Position numbers and translations under genes: made by a program. From DASSUW01 sp963835525 (lineage in GTDB: Bacteria > Actinomycetota > Thermoleophilia > Solirubrobacterales > Solirubrobacteraceae), in contig CAWIFM010000008.1 of NCBI GenBank assembly GCA_963835525.1, forward strand, positions 1,116,001 through 1,180,000: a stretch of DNA of 64,000 bases. Reading direction: 5' to 3'. Below the pieces are notes generated by a model. The model had not been told where the DNA came from, ran no database searches, and saw only the letters and a list, made by a program, of their open reading frames with translations. This document shows positions 1-7,588 of this stretch, piece after piece (position 1 is the first letter of the stretch; each line of letters begins with the position of its first letter).

Positions 1-520
1 GCTCCATCGGCACCATCCCGATCCGCGCGGCAAGCGTAGGGAGCCGGAAGCGGTTGCGGCTGATCAGTCGGGTGCTGCCGTCGTCCTCCTCCAGCACGAA
101 GCTCCAGACCCAGTTGCCGTCCTCGGAGCGCCAGGCGAGGACGCGCTCGGGCTCCACGCGCTCGAGCCGCATGCGGTTGGAGCCGAAGCCGATGGTGTCG
201 CCGGCCGCGGGGTGCTGGAACTCGGGCAGCACGTCGTCGGCGCTGTGCATGTTCAGCCCGAGCAGGTTCTCGATCCAGTCGTAGGTGTAGGCGCCGCCGC
301 GGGGAGCCGGTCCGATCTGCGCGAGCCACGGCCAGACCGCGTCGGCCGGGGCCTCGATCGAGATGGCGCGGGTGGCGACGCCGTCGGCGTCCTCGAGCAG
401 CTCGTCGCCCGCCAGCCGTGCACTCGCCTCGGCCTCGGTCGCGCCCCAGGTAAGGATCGGCCTGCGGAGCAGCGCGTAGTAGAGCGCGGCGAGCGCGGTC
501 GAAGCGGCAATCCAACGCAT
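1..520 (-). CDS. SRPBCC-family protein (partial, runs off left edge)
   Basis: The visible 173 N-terminal residues begin MRWIAAST. A short hydrophobic stretch (about residues 3-18) may anchor the protein in the membrane. The rest looks like a START/SRPBCC ligand-binding fold: APADAVWPWLAQIG is the usual first strand of the family, followed by the GGAYTYDWIENLLGL block common in actinobacterial members, then strands ending near LISRNRFRL. The C-terminus is outside the window. The start is the ATG at 518-520, 27 bp from the divergent small gene at 548. Ligand and role are not predictable; this family is usually annotated only by fold. Confidence 0.72.
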   Translation of the reverse strand, partial: MRWIAASTALAALYYALLRRPILTWGATEAEASARLAGDELLEDADGVATRAISIEAPADAVWPWLAQIGPAPRGGAYTYDWIENLLGLNMHSADDVLPEFQHPAAGDTIGFGSNRMRLERVEPERVLAWRSEDGNWVWSFVLEEDDGSTRLISRNRFRLPTLAARIGMVPME

Positions 521-547
521 GCCTCCGAGTCTGACGCGCGGAGCCCT

Positions 548-802
548 GTGTGCATCCGTAGTAACCCGTACGGGCAGCCTGCTCTCGCGACCCTCGCGCG
601 CGCCCTGCTCTTCGGCGGCTGGGCGATCGGGCTGGTGTCCCTGCTCAACCCGGACGAGATGCCGTTCTTCCTGCTGGCGGCCCTCAGCGAGCGCTACTCG
701 CCTTGGCAGCGCGTGCCACCGCATCGCCTCATGGGCGGGCTGCTGATTGCCATCGGAGCCCTCTGGATGGTGCTCGGCGTCAGCCTCGCGCTCGGCGGGT
801 AG
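548..802 (+). CDS. Small two-helix membrane protein
   Basis: 84 codons from a GTG at 548. Two hydrophobic segments are visible, about residues 14-30 (ALLFGGWAIGLVSLL) and 66-83 (GLLIAIGALWMVLGVSLALG), with a polar loop carrying ERYSPWQRVPPHRL between them. No conserved enzyme motif. The start is uncertain: the frame stays open upstream, but upstream sequence is the promoter region of the divergent SRPBCC gene, so GTG 548 is the most economical choice. It is followed 9 bp later by another small gene. Function unknown. Confidence 0.5.
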   Translation: MCIRSNPYGQPALATLARALLFGGWAIGLVSLLNPDEMPFFLLAALSERYSPWQRVPPHRLMGGLLIAIGALWMVLGVSLALGG

Positions 803-811
803 GCCAAAAGC

Positions 812-1087
812 ATGCTCCGACTGCTGCGGCGCATGCCGTTCCTCAAGGTCCTCGCCATCGCCCAGACGCTGTTGCTCGCGCGCCGCCATCTGCTGCGGCT
901 CGATTCCGGCGACCGCCGCCGGCTGCGCGAGCTCGCGCGGCGCGGCCGCTCGCTGAGCGCCGCCGAGCGCGACGAGCTGCGCCGGCTGCTCGGCAAGCTC
1001 GAGCCGGCGGTCTTCGCGATGGCCGCCGCCGACGCCTTCTCGCCGGTGCCGCTCCCGCGCCGGCTGGCCGGGCGCCCGGCGCGCTGA
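812..1087 (+). CDS. Hypothetical protein, 91 aa, basic and helical
   Basis: ATG start at 812, nine bases after the preceding stop, so probably co-transcribed with it. The N-terminus (LRLLRRMPFLKVLAIAQTLLLARRHLLRL) is an amphipathic or membrane-associating helix. The middle (DRRRLRELARRGRSLSAAERDELRRLLGKL) is strongly charged and helical, and the tail ends SPVPLPRRLAGRPAR. Short proteins of this composition are frequent in Solirubrobacter-like genomes and have no assigned role. I see no nucleotide-binding or metal-binding motif. Confidence 0.55.
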   Translation: MLRLLRRMPFLKVLAIAQTLLLARRHLLRLDSGDRRRLRELARRGRSLSAAERDELRRLLGKLEPAVFAMAAADAFSPVPLPRRLAGRPAR

Positions 1088-1101
1088 GTCATAGTGATTG
1101 C

Positions 1102-1527
1102 GTGACCGCGCGCGACATCGAGACCAGGGCCGACTGCGAGCGGCTGGTCCGCGCCTTCTACGGGCGGGCGTTCGAGGATCCGATCATCGGGTTCCTGTTC
1201 ACCGACGTCGCGAAGCTCGACCTGGAGGCGCACGTGCCCCGGATCACGTCGTTCTGGGAGACCATCCTGCTCGGCGCCCAGAGCTACGGAGGCGGCGCGT
1301 TCCGCCCGCACGCCGCGCTGCACGCCAAGGCCCCGCTGCGGCGCGCCCACTTCGACCAGTGGGTGAACGTGTGGTCGAGCACGGTCGACGAGCTGTTCGC
1401 CGGCGAGCGCGCCGAGCTCGCGAAGGCGCATGCCGTACGCGTGGCGCGCGCCTTCCATCAGCGGTTGCCGCCGCCCGCTGGCGGGGGCGGCCTCGTCGTC
1501 ATCCGGCGAGCCGGCCGTGGAGGGTGA
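1102..1527 (+). CDS. Group III truncated hemoglobin
   Basis: 142 codons from GTG 1102. The sequence follows the group III truncated globin pattern: an N-terminal helix with LVRAFYGRAFEDPIIGFLFTDVA, then LDLEAHVPRITSFWETILLG, then FRPHAALHAKAPLRRAHFDQW. One of the two His in HAALH is expected to be the proximal heme ligand, and the HFDQWV block is typical of the family. Length is close to the usual 125-140 residues, with a glycine-rich tail of little homology. Likely a cytoplasmic heme protein dealing with O2 or NO; group III function is poorly defined. No strong ribosome binding site precedes the GTG. Confidence 0.8.
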   Translation: MTARDIETRADCERLVRAFYGRAFEDPIIGFLFTDVAKLDLEAHVPRITSFWETILLGAQSYGGGAFRPHAALHAKAPLRRAHFDQWVNVWSSTVDELFAGERAELAKAHAVRVARAFHQRLPPPAGGGGLVVIRRAGRGG

Positions 1528-1983
1528 TCAGGGAAGCTTGACCCAGTCGGGCGGAGTCCGCTCACGCCGCCAGCCCGGGTCGCTGACGTGGCGCTGCTCG
1601 CCGACCTGGTACGCCTCGGCCAGCCAGCCCTTCAGCTCGTCGTCGACGCCCTCGAGCCGCAGCTTGTGCACGTAGTAGTACGGCGGCAGGAACTCGACGG
1701 ACAGGCGCGAGCTCTCGATCGGCCGGGTCAGGACGAAGTGCGCCGGCAGGTACCTCTTGCGGGGACGCTGGATCGCCGCGAACCGCATGCGGACCTGGAG
1801 CGAGATGCGCGACGTCGTCGCGTTGACGGTCACCGGCCCGCTCTCTCGCGCCGCGGCCACGAAGCGCTCGAACAGGTCACGCAACTCCGAGCCCGCGAAG
1901 AACTCGTCCAGGCCGACGACCTGGCACGAGTGCGGCATGTTGCGGGTCACGAAGCTCTGCCCGCAGACCGGGCACGTCCACAT
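1528..1983 (-). CDS. DUF5655-domain protein with N-terminal zinc-ribbon-like motif
   Basis: 151 residues from ATG 1981-1983. The N-terminus MWTCPVCGQSFVTRNMPHSC is a short Cys/His cluster that probably binds zinc. It is followed by the DUF5655 segment LRDLFERFVAAARESGPVTVN, RISLQVRMRFAAIQ and HFVLTRPIE, and the closing block WLAEAYQVGEQRHVSD. Family members are small stand-alone proteins of unknown function that often occur near DNA-modification or defence genes; nothing of that kind is adjacent here. Its stop is immediately next to the truncated hemoglobin stop, so the two genes converge. It lies downstream of a hairpin that ends the LVIVD gene. Confidence 0.78.
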   Translation of the reverse strand: MWTCPVCGQSFVTRNMPHSCQVVGLDEFFAGSELRDLFERFVAAARESGPVTVNATTSRISLQVRMRFAAIQRPRKRYLPAHFVLTRPIESSRLSVEFLPPYYYVHKLRLEGVDDELKGWLAEAYQVGEQRHVSDPGWRRERTPPDWVKLP

Positions 1984-1996
1984 ACCGCGATTGTCG

Positions 1997-2026
1997 CGGA
2001 GGGCCCCGCCTTTGCGGGGCCCTCCG
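1997..2026. terminator. Perfect 13-bp stem hairpin, likely terminator
   Basis: CGGAGGGCCCCGC (1997-2009) pairs perfectly with GCGGGGCCCTCCG (2014-2026) across a CTTT loop. It lies 8 bases past the stop of the LVIVD gene (minus strand) and before the start of the DUF5655 gene. There is no obvious U-tract, as is usual for actinobacterial GC hairpins. Most likely it terminates the LVIVD transcript. Confidence 0.75.
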
Positions 2027-2033
2027 GCGATGC

Positions 2034-3704
2034 CTACTTCGTGTACGGCCGCGCGGAGCGAATGCGCGCGCCCTTGGCCAGGGCCTTGCCCTTGGCGTGC
2101 TTGCGCGCCTTCGAGTAGCGCCAGTGGCCGCGGCCGCCCTTCATGGGGATGACCTTCTCCTGGAGCTGCGGGTTCAGCCGGTTGAACCCGACCAGGTCGG
2201 CCCGGACCCGGGCCTCGAACCGCATGAAGCCGTAGGCGGCCTCGCGGTAGTCGAATCCCGCGGTGGTGTCGTAGTCGCGGCTCAGCCCGTCGTTCGAGTA
2301 GACCGGCAGCGACTTCTGCCGCCCCGACCTGCGCGGATACGTATAGGCCGACCACGTGTTCGTGCCCTCGAGGTCGCCGAACGCGACCTCCTTCGGGTCC
2401 GTCGGGTCGGTGAAGTCGATCACCGACGAGCCGTTGCGGTAGAAGGCGTTGACCAGCAGGTACCGGTCCTTCGCCGGCACCGGGATGCCCAGGTGCGACG
2501 AGCAGTACGTGAGCCGCTCGCCCGCGCCGAGATCGTCGTTCGTCCCGCGCGAGTTGCGGTACTCGGACAGCAGCTTGCCGCTGCGCGTGTTGAAGAAGTA
2601 CATGTTCCCGGTCTCGAACACCTTCTTCTCGGTGCCGCCCTGGCCCAGCTTCTCCGTCTTGGTCGGGCAGCCGTCGCCGAACGACTCGTCGATGAAGTTG
2701 GCGATCTTGCCGTCCCAGCTGAACGTCGCCGAGTGCCAGAAGTCGACGTTCACCTGGTCGTAGGACCACAGCGGGTCCTCGGTGTCCGGCAGGCCGGTCC
2801 GGCGGTCGATCTCCCACACCTGGGCCTGCTCGCCGCACGCGGCGCCCACGATGCCCTTGGCCGGGAACGAGCTCAGGTCGTGGCAGCCGAGGAAGTTGTC
2901 CAGCGGCGCCACGATGCCGTGATCGCGGACGGGCCGGTAGACGCCGTCCTCGTCACCCGGATAGACGACCGGCAGCTCGGTGAGCTCGCGGGCGGCCGCC
3001 GGGTCGCGGAACGGCACCTCGACGACCTGCACGACGCCGTGGTTGACCGCACGGCCCTGCGCCGCGCCCAGCGGCCCGCAGGTCGGGCCGTCGCCGAGCG
3101 GGTAGCTCGAGTTGAGCACGTACATCGACTTGCCGCGCGGGCTCGGCAGCAGCGTGTTGGTGTGCGACCCGCAGTCCTGGTAGACGGTCGCGATCTGCTG
3201 CGGCCTCCTGGGGTTCGACACGTCGAAGACGCGAATGCCCTCCCAGGCGCCGGCCGGATACTGACCGGTCGTGGCGTTCTTGCTCGCCAGGCCGGCGCCG
3301 CACTGCGGACCGACCAGGACGCTGTCGACGGACAGCACGAGCGTGTCGGCGTCGCCGTCGCGGTCCGTGTCCATCACCGACGGATCGCCCTGCGGGCCGT
3401 AGCAGCGCATGTCGGAGACGAGCTTCGGCTTCCCGCGCGAGATGTCGAAGATGCGGAACCCGCCGTAGTCGCCGACGTACGCGAGGTCGTCCCAGAACGC
3501 GATGTCGGAGCTGGTGACGTGCGTGTTGGCGGGGTTGGTCGGGTTCTCCGCCGTCTGGAAGTTCGCGAGGAACCACATGTTGTGGCCCCACGGGTCGCTC
3601 AGCGGCGTGCCGAAGTCCCCCGGCGGGTGCGCGAACGCTGCGCCGCTCGACATGGCCATGGCGACCGCGCACACGGCCGTGAGGACCTTCCACCGATGTC
3701 TCAT
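2034..3704 (-). CDS. Secreted LVIVD-repeat protein
   Basis: 556 residues from ATG 3702-3704, preceded by a good ribosome binding site (GGGAGGGG). A signal peptide is clear (residues 1-26, ...AMAMSSGAAFA). Repeats of the LVIVD type follow: YVGDYGGFRIFDISRGKPK, WEGIRVFDVSNPRRPQQI, VQVVEVPFRDPAAA and SSVIDFTDPTDPKEV. Each supplies blades of a beta-propeller. Several Cys and His residues (GCHDLSS, DCGSHTNT, CSSHLG) recur and may form disulfides or metal sites. The C-terminus is very basic (SKARKHAKGKALAKGARIR), suggesting contact with wall polymers. Family function is unknown; many members are large secreted proteins of Actinobacteria. A 13-bp hairpin follows the gene. Confidence 0.85.
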   Translation of the reverse strand: MRHRWKVLTAVCAVAMAMSSGAAFAHPPGDFGTPLSDPWGHNMWFLANFQTAENPTNPANTHVTSSDIAFWDDLAYVGDYGGFRIFDISRGKPKLVSDMRCYGPQGDPSVMDTDRDGDADTLVLSVDSVLVGPQCGAGLASKNATTGQYPAGAWEGIRVFDVSNPRRPQQIATVYQDCGSHTNTLLPSPRGKSMYVLNSSYPLGDGPTCGPLGAAQGRAVNHGVVQVVEVPFRDPAAARELTELPVVYPGDEDGVYRPVRDHGIVAPLDNFLGCHDLSSFPAKGIVGAACGEQAQVWEIDRRTGLPDTEDPLWSYDQVNVDFWHSATFSWDGKIANFIDESFGDGCPTKTEKLGQGGTEKKVFETGNMYFFNTRSGKLLSEYRNSRGTNDDLGAGERLTYCSSHLGIPVPAKDRYLLVNAFYRNGSSVIDFTDPTDPKEVAFGDLEGTNTWSAYTYPRRSGRQKSLPVYSNDGLSRDYDTTAGFDYREAAYGFMRFEARVRADLVGFNRLNPQLQEKVIPMKGGRGHWRYSKARKHAKGKALAKGARIRSARPYTK

Positions 3705-3766
3705 GCTTCCCCTCCCGAGGGAACGTGGTGCCGGCGCGCGGTACCCCACCCGCGCCGAACCGATTG

Positions 3767-4681
3767 TCAGGCAGGGTACAGGACGCCGGCCGCGGAGCGG
3801 ACGGCGGCCAGCAGCGCCTGGACCGACGGCCGCTCGGCGTCGGTGGCACGGGTGGCGGCGAAGATCGTGCGGTGGACCGAGCCCTCGGCGATCCGGCGGG
3901 CGATGACGCCGGGCGGCGCGGCGGGCCGAACGAGCTCGGGGAGGAGGGTGACGGCCTGGCCGTCGGCGACGAGCGCGAGGCTGAGGACGCTGTCGTTGGT
4001 GCGGTGGCGGATGTCGGGGTCGAAGCCGCCCAGGCCGCGGCAGGTTCGCTTGGTGATGTCCTCCCACGCCGTCCCGGCGTGGCCGGTGGTCCACACCTCG
4101 CCGGCCAGCTCCGCCAGCGGCACCGGGTCGCGAGCGGCCGCCGGATGCCCTTCGGGCAGGACGACGTGGACCGGGTCGGTGTGGAGGTCCTCGCGGGCGA
4201 TGCCGGCCGGCCGGGCGAGCGGCTGGTGCTCCCACTCGTCGGCCAGCACGAGGTCGACGTCGCCGAGCGCGAGCGCGGGCAGCGACTCCTCGGGCTCTGA
4301 CTCGATCAGCTCGCACCGCAGCTCGGGCGCCTCGCGCGCGAGCGCGCGGATCGCCGGCACGGCGACGCGTAGGCCGACCGACTGGAACGACGCGATCCGC
4401 CCGCGCCCGGCGACGCGGCCGGTGGCGCCGGCCAGGTCGGCCTCGGCGAGCTCGGCGCGCTCGAGCAGCGCGCCGGCGTGGTGGACGAGCACCAGTGCCG
4501 CGTCGGTCAACCGCACGCCGCGGCCGGCGGGCTCGAGCAGCGGGAGCCCGGCCTCGCGCTCGAGGACGGCGAGCTGCTGGGAGACGGCGGAGGGCGTGAA
4601 CTGGAGCGCGTCGGCGACGGCGGCGATCGTGCCGCGGGCGTGCAGCTCGTGCAGGAGGCGCAGTCGCCGGAGGTCGAGCAT
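3767..4681 (-). CDS. LysR-family transcriptional regulator
   Basis: 304 residues. The N-terminal winged helix-turn-helix is clear: MLDLRRLRLLHELHARGTIAAVADALQ, then SAVSQQLAVLEREAGLPLLE, matching the LysR HTH at about residues 2-60. Residues 90-295 form the substrate-binding domain (GRIASFQSVGLRVAVPAIRAL, DLVLADEWE, HVVLPEGHPAA). The gene is divergent from the EamA permease/SDR pair beginning at 4757; LysR proteins commonly control the divergent neighbour, so it probably regulates that pair. The 75-bp gap would hold both promoters. The inducer is unknown. Confidence 0.88.
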   Translation of the reverse strand: MLDLRRLRLLHELHARGTIAAVADALQFTPSAVSQQLAVLEREAGLPLLEPAGRGVRLTDAALVLVHHAGALLERAELAEADLAGATGRVAGRGRIASFQSVGLRVAVPAIRALAREAPELRCELIESEPEESLPALALGDVDLVLADEWEHQPLARPAGIAREDLHTDPVHVVLPEGHPAAARDPVPLAELAGEVWTTGHAGTAWEDITKRTCRGLGGFDPDIRHRTNDSVLSLALVADGQAVTLLPELVRPAAPPGVIARRIAEGSVHRTIFAATRATDAERPSVQALLAAVRSAAGVLYPA

Positions 4682-4756
4682 CGAGTAGCAACGCTACTGG
4701 ATCAGCATCACGAATCCGAATCGCTCCTAATCGGTGGAGGTCTCAGGATCGCGGCC

Positions 4757-5606
4757 ATGCCCTTCTGCCTCGCCTCCGCCGCCGCCTTCGGCGCCATGGG
4801 GATCTTCGGCAAGCTGGCCTACGACGAGGGCGCCACGGTCGGCACCCTGCTCGCGACCCGGTTCGTGCTGGCGGCCGCGCTGCTGTGGCTGTTCGCCGGC
4901 GCTCGTCAGCTGCGCTCGGTCTCGCGCCGTGACGCCGGCATCGCGCTGGCGCTCGGCGCGATCGGCTACGCCGCTCCCGCGGGCGGCTACTTCGCCGCGC
5001 TCGAGCGGCTGGACGCTTCGCTGCTGGCGCTGCTCGTCTACGTCTTCCCGGTGATCGTGGCGGTGTCGGCCGTCGCCCTGCGGCGCGAGCGCGCGAGCCG
5101 GCGGACCGCGGTGGCCCTGGCGTTCTCGGTGGGCGGGCTCCTGCTGGTGCTCGCCGGCGCCGCGGGCGGCCTCGACCCGGTCGGGACGCTGCTGGGGCTG
5201 GCGACCGCCGTCGTCTACAGCGCGTACGTGCTCGGCTCGGAGGGGATCTCCGACCCGCGTCGCGCCGCTCGCGCTGAGCACGCTGGTGTGCACCGGCGCG
5301 GCCGCGACCCTGACGGCGGCCGGGCTGGCCGGCGGCGACCTCGATCCCGCGAGCGTGACCGCCTCGGGCTTCGTCTGGCTCGGCGGCCTCGCCGTCGTCT
5401 CGACCGTCGGCGCCATCGGCCTGTTCTTCGCCGGGCTGCGGCGGGTGGGGCCGACGGCCGCATCCATCCTGTCGACACTGGAGCCTGTGGTCACCGTCGC
5501 GCTCGCCTTCATCGCCTTCGGCGAGTCGCTCGGGCCCGCCCAGCTCGCCGGCGGGGCGCTGGTCCTGATGGCCGTGCTCGCAATTCGCACAAAGGAGCTC
5601 GCATGA
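4757..5606 (+). pseudogene. EamA/DMT-family permease split by a +1 frameshift
   Basis: Read as one gene it gives about 282 residues with ten hydrophobic segments in two EamA repeats. The first starts MPFCLASAAAFGAMGIFGKLAY and the second ends AQLAGGALVLMAVLAIRTKEL. The first half is in one frame to GSEGISD; the second half is one base shifted. Removing one C from the CCC run at 5254-5256 restores ISDRVAPLALSTLVCTGA, the expected family sequence. So this is a single-base insertion or a sequencing error, not two genes. The stop overlaps the start of the SDR gene (ATGA), implying translational coupling. Likely substrate is a small metabolite; the divergent LysR protein may regulate it. Confidence 0.75.
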
Positions 5607-6514
5607 CACTCGATGGCAAGGTGGCGCTCGTGACGGGCGCGACCCGCGGCGCCGGCCGCGGAATCGCGGTGGCGCTCGGCGAGGCCGGGGCGACCGTCTA
5701 CTGCACCGGCCGCAGCACGCAGGGGCGGCGGTCGGAGTACGACCGGCCGGAGACGATCGAGGAGACCGCCGAGCTGGTGACCGCCGCCGGCGGCACCGGG
5801 ATCGCCGTCGCGACCGACCACCTCGAGCCCGATCAGGTCGAGGCGCTCGTGCGGCGGATCGACGACGAGCAGGGACGGCTCGACCTGCTGGTCAACGACA
5901 TCTGGGGCGGCGAGCGGCTGTTCGAGTGGAACACGCCGTTGTGGGAGCACGACCTCGCCAACGGCCTGCGGATGCTGCGCCTGCAGATCGACACGCACCT
6001 GATCACCAGCCACTTCGCGCTCCCGCTGCTGATCCGCAAGCCCGGCGGGCTCGTGATCGAGATGACCGACGGCACGCGCGAGTACAACGACGCGAACTAC
6101 CGCGAGCCGGCGTTCTACGACCTCGCCAAGAGCGCGGTGATCCGGCTCGCGTTCGCCCAGAGCCAGGAGCTCGCCGAGCACGGCTGCGCCGCCGTGGCGC
6201 TCACGCCGGGCTGGCTGCGCTCGGAGATGATGCTCGAGAACTTCGGCGTCACGGAGGAGAACTGGCGCGACGGCGCCGCCGTCAACCCGCACTTCGCCGC
6301 CATCTCGGAGAGTCCGCGGTTCGTCGGCCGCGCGGTGGCGGCGCTCGCCGGCGACCCCGACGTGCTGCGCCGCAACGGCGGCTCGTTCTCCTCCGGCGGG
6401 CTCGCGCGCGAGTACGGCTTCACCGACCTCGACGGCTCGCAGCCGGACTGCTGGCGGTACATGGTCGAGGTCCAGGACGCCGGCCTGCCGGCCGATCCGA
6501 CCGGCTACCGCTGA
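5603..6514 (+). CDS. Short-chain dehydrogenase/reductase
   Basis: 303 residues. The Rossmann motif VTGATRGAGRGIAVAL is at residues 9-24. The usual NNAG is replaced by VNDIWGG. The catalytic Tyr-Lys is YDLAKSAVIRLAFAQ. Length is above the 250-residue norm because of a long loop after the Lys and a C-terminal extension ending DAGLPADPTGYR. This longer form with 'DIWGG' matches a recognised actinobacterial SDR subgroup of unknown substrate. The start overlaps the permease stop by four bases, so the two are likely co-expressed. Confidence 0.88.
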   Translation: MTLDGKVALVTGATRGAGRGIAVALGEAGATVYCTGRSTQGRRSEYDRPETIEETAELVTAAGGTGIAVATDHLEPDQVEALVRRIDDEQGRLDLLVNDIWGGERLFEWNTPLWEHDLANGLRMLRLQIDTHLITSHFALPLLIRKPGGLVIEMTDGTREYNDANYREPAFYDLAKSAVIRLAFAQSQELAEHGCAAVALTPGWLRSEMMLENFGVTEENWRDGAAVNPHFAAISESPRFVGRAVAALAGDPDVLRRNGGSFSSGGLAREYGFTDLDGSQPDCWRYMVEVQDAGLPADPTGYR

Positions 6515-6531
6515 CGTGGGACACTCCGGCT

Positions 6532-6948
6532 GTGCCCTGCCGCCTGGTTGTCGGGCTCGTCGCCCTCGCGGCCCTGCCGGCCGGGTGCGGCGAGGAGGAG
6601 CAGCGCCGCGCCGACCGCGTCTCGGGCACCCCCGATCCGGCCCACGCCAAGGAGGTCGACCGCGATCCGTACGCGGTCACGTGCGGTGACCTGGCGCGGC
6701 AACCCGAGCACATGGAGAGCCAGAAGCTCGTGATCCGCGCGGAGTTCGCGCTCGCCCGCGAGCCCGTCCTGCGCAAGCGCGTGCGGGCGATGACCGAGAA
6801 CCGCGTCGGGCGCAGCGTCTACTGGGCGATGATCGAGCTGTGCAAAGGCCGGGAGGCGTCGTTCACGCCGGGCGAGCAGGCCGTCGAGGCGGTGCGGCAG
6901 GGCGAGTACCTCGTGCAGCCGCGCCCCGAGGCCTGGAACCACCCCTAA
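6532..6948 (+). CDS. Small putative lipoprotein
   Basis: 138 residues from GTG 6532. The N-terminus VPCRLVVGLVALAALPAGCGEEE is a lipoprotein signal with lipobox-like LPAGC, so Cys 20 is the likely lipidated residue. The mature part has a CGDLARQPEHM block and a second Cys (ELCKGREASFTPGEQAVEAVRQGEYLV), consistent with a small disulfide-stabilised extracytoplasmic domain. No family is recognised. It starts 17 bp after the SDR stop and its stop overlaps the stop of the convergent small membrane gene. Confidence 0.6.
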   Translation: MPCRLVVGLVALAALPAGCGEEEQRRADRVSGTPDPAHAKEVDRDPYAVTCGDLARQPEHMESQKLVIRAEFALAREPVLRKRVRAMTENRVGRSVYWAMIELCKGREASFTPGEQAVEAVRQGEYLVQPRPEAWNHP

Positions 6949-7145
6949 TCATCATCGACGCGGCGCCAGAGCGTGACGGAGAGGGCGCCGAACCCGACGG
7001 CTACGGCGCCGGCGATGAGGACGAACGACCACCCGCTGCCGTCCGGCAGCGTCGTCATCCCGACGGCGAAGGCGGTGACGATGGCGGCGAGCACCGCCAG
7101 CACCGCGGACACGCCCGCGAGCAGCCGCGTCCGCTCAGCGCTCAC
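6945..7145 (-). CDS. Small two-TM membrane protein
   Basis: 66 residues from the GTG at 7143-7145. That start overlaps the end of the upstream TrmO gene by 11 bp and is preferred over the longer open frame. Two transmembrane segments: LLAGVSAVLAVLAAIVTAFAV and FVLIAGAVAVGFGALSVTLW, with a short Gly/Ser loop between and an acidic tail RRVDDD. No family recognised. Its overlap with trmO on the same strand suggests one transcript. Confidence 0.6.
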   Translation of the reverse strand: MSAERTRLLAGVSAVLAVLAAIVTAFAVGMTTLPDGSGWSFVLIAGAVAVGFGALSVTLWRRVDDD

Positions 7146-7536
7146 CGATCTCTCCCAGCACTGGCTTGACATCGATGACCGGCGTGCCGTCCAGCGCCTC
7201 GAGGCCGCTGACCCGCACGCGCGGCCCTTCGATCGCTAGGACGGTCACACGGTGCAGGCCGATCGGGTTCGGCCGGTCCGGCGAGCGCGTGTTGAACACG
7301 CCCTGCTCGGGCCGCGAGAGGTCGCTGCGCGGATGTACGCGCAGGACGTCGCGCTCGGCGCGGTCGAACCACGTCAGCAGGAGGACCGCGTCGCCGACCG
7401 CCACACCTTCGAGTCCGTCCGTGACCTTCGGGTCGAACACCAGCCACGCCTCGGGTGCGCCCTCGTCGCCCTGCTTGGGCGCCGAGGCGCGGTCCTTCAG
7501 CGGCGACTCCACGGTGGCGATCGCGACGAGCTCCAT
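7135..7536 (-). CDS. trmO: TrmO/TsaA-type tRNA N6-threonylcarbamoyladenosine methyltransferase
   Basis: 133 residues from ATG 7534-7536. The family signature GVFNTRSPDRPNPIGLHRV is intact (about residues 79-97), followed by VSGLEALDGTPVIDVKP, the standard end of the beta-barrel fold. TrmO uses SAM to N6-methylate t6A37 in threonine tRNAs. Bacterial and archaeal members can be this short, lacking the C-terminal extension of the E. coli protein. Alternatively it is a related small YaeB-fold methyltransferase with another target. It overlaps the following small membrane gene. Confidence 0.85.
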   Translation of the reverse strand: MELVAIATVESPLKDRASAPKQGDEGAPEAWLVFDPKVTDGLEGVAVGDAVLLLTWFDRAERDVLRVHPRSDLSRPEQGVFNTRSPDRPNPIGLHRVTVLAIEGPRVRVSGLEALDGTPVIDVKPVLGEIGER

Positions 7537-7588
7537 CAGTCGGGAAGGTAACCGCAACTCGCACCGGTGAGGGGCGTTCACGAATGCA

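Noticed and set aside
2097..4688. 863-codon open frame on the plus strand
   Set aside because: It is the antisense of the LVIVD and LysR genes; its product is a low-complexity Arg/Ala/Val string. Long antisense frames are expected in DNA this GC-rich.
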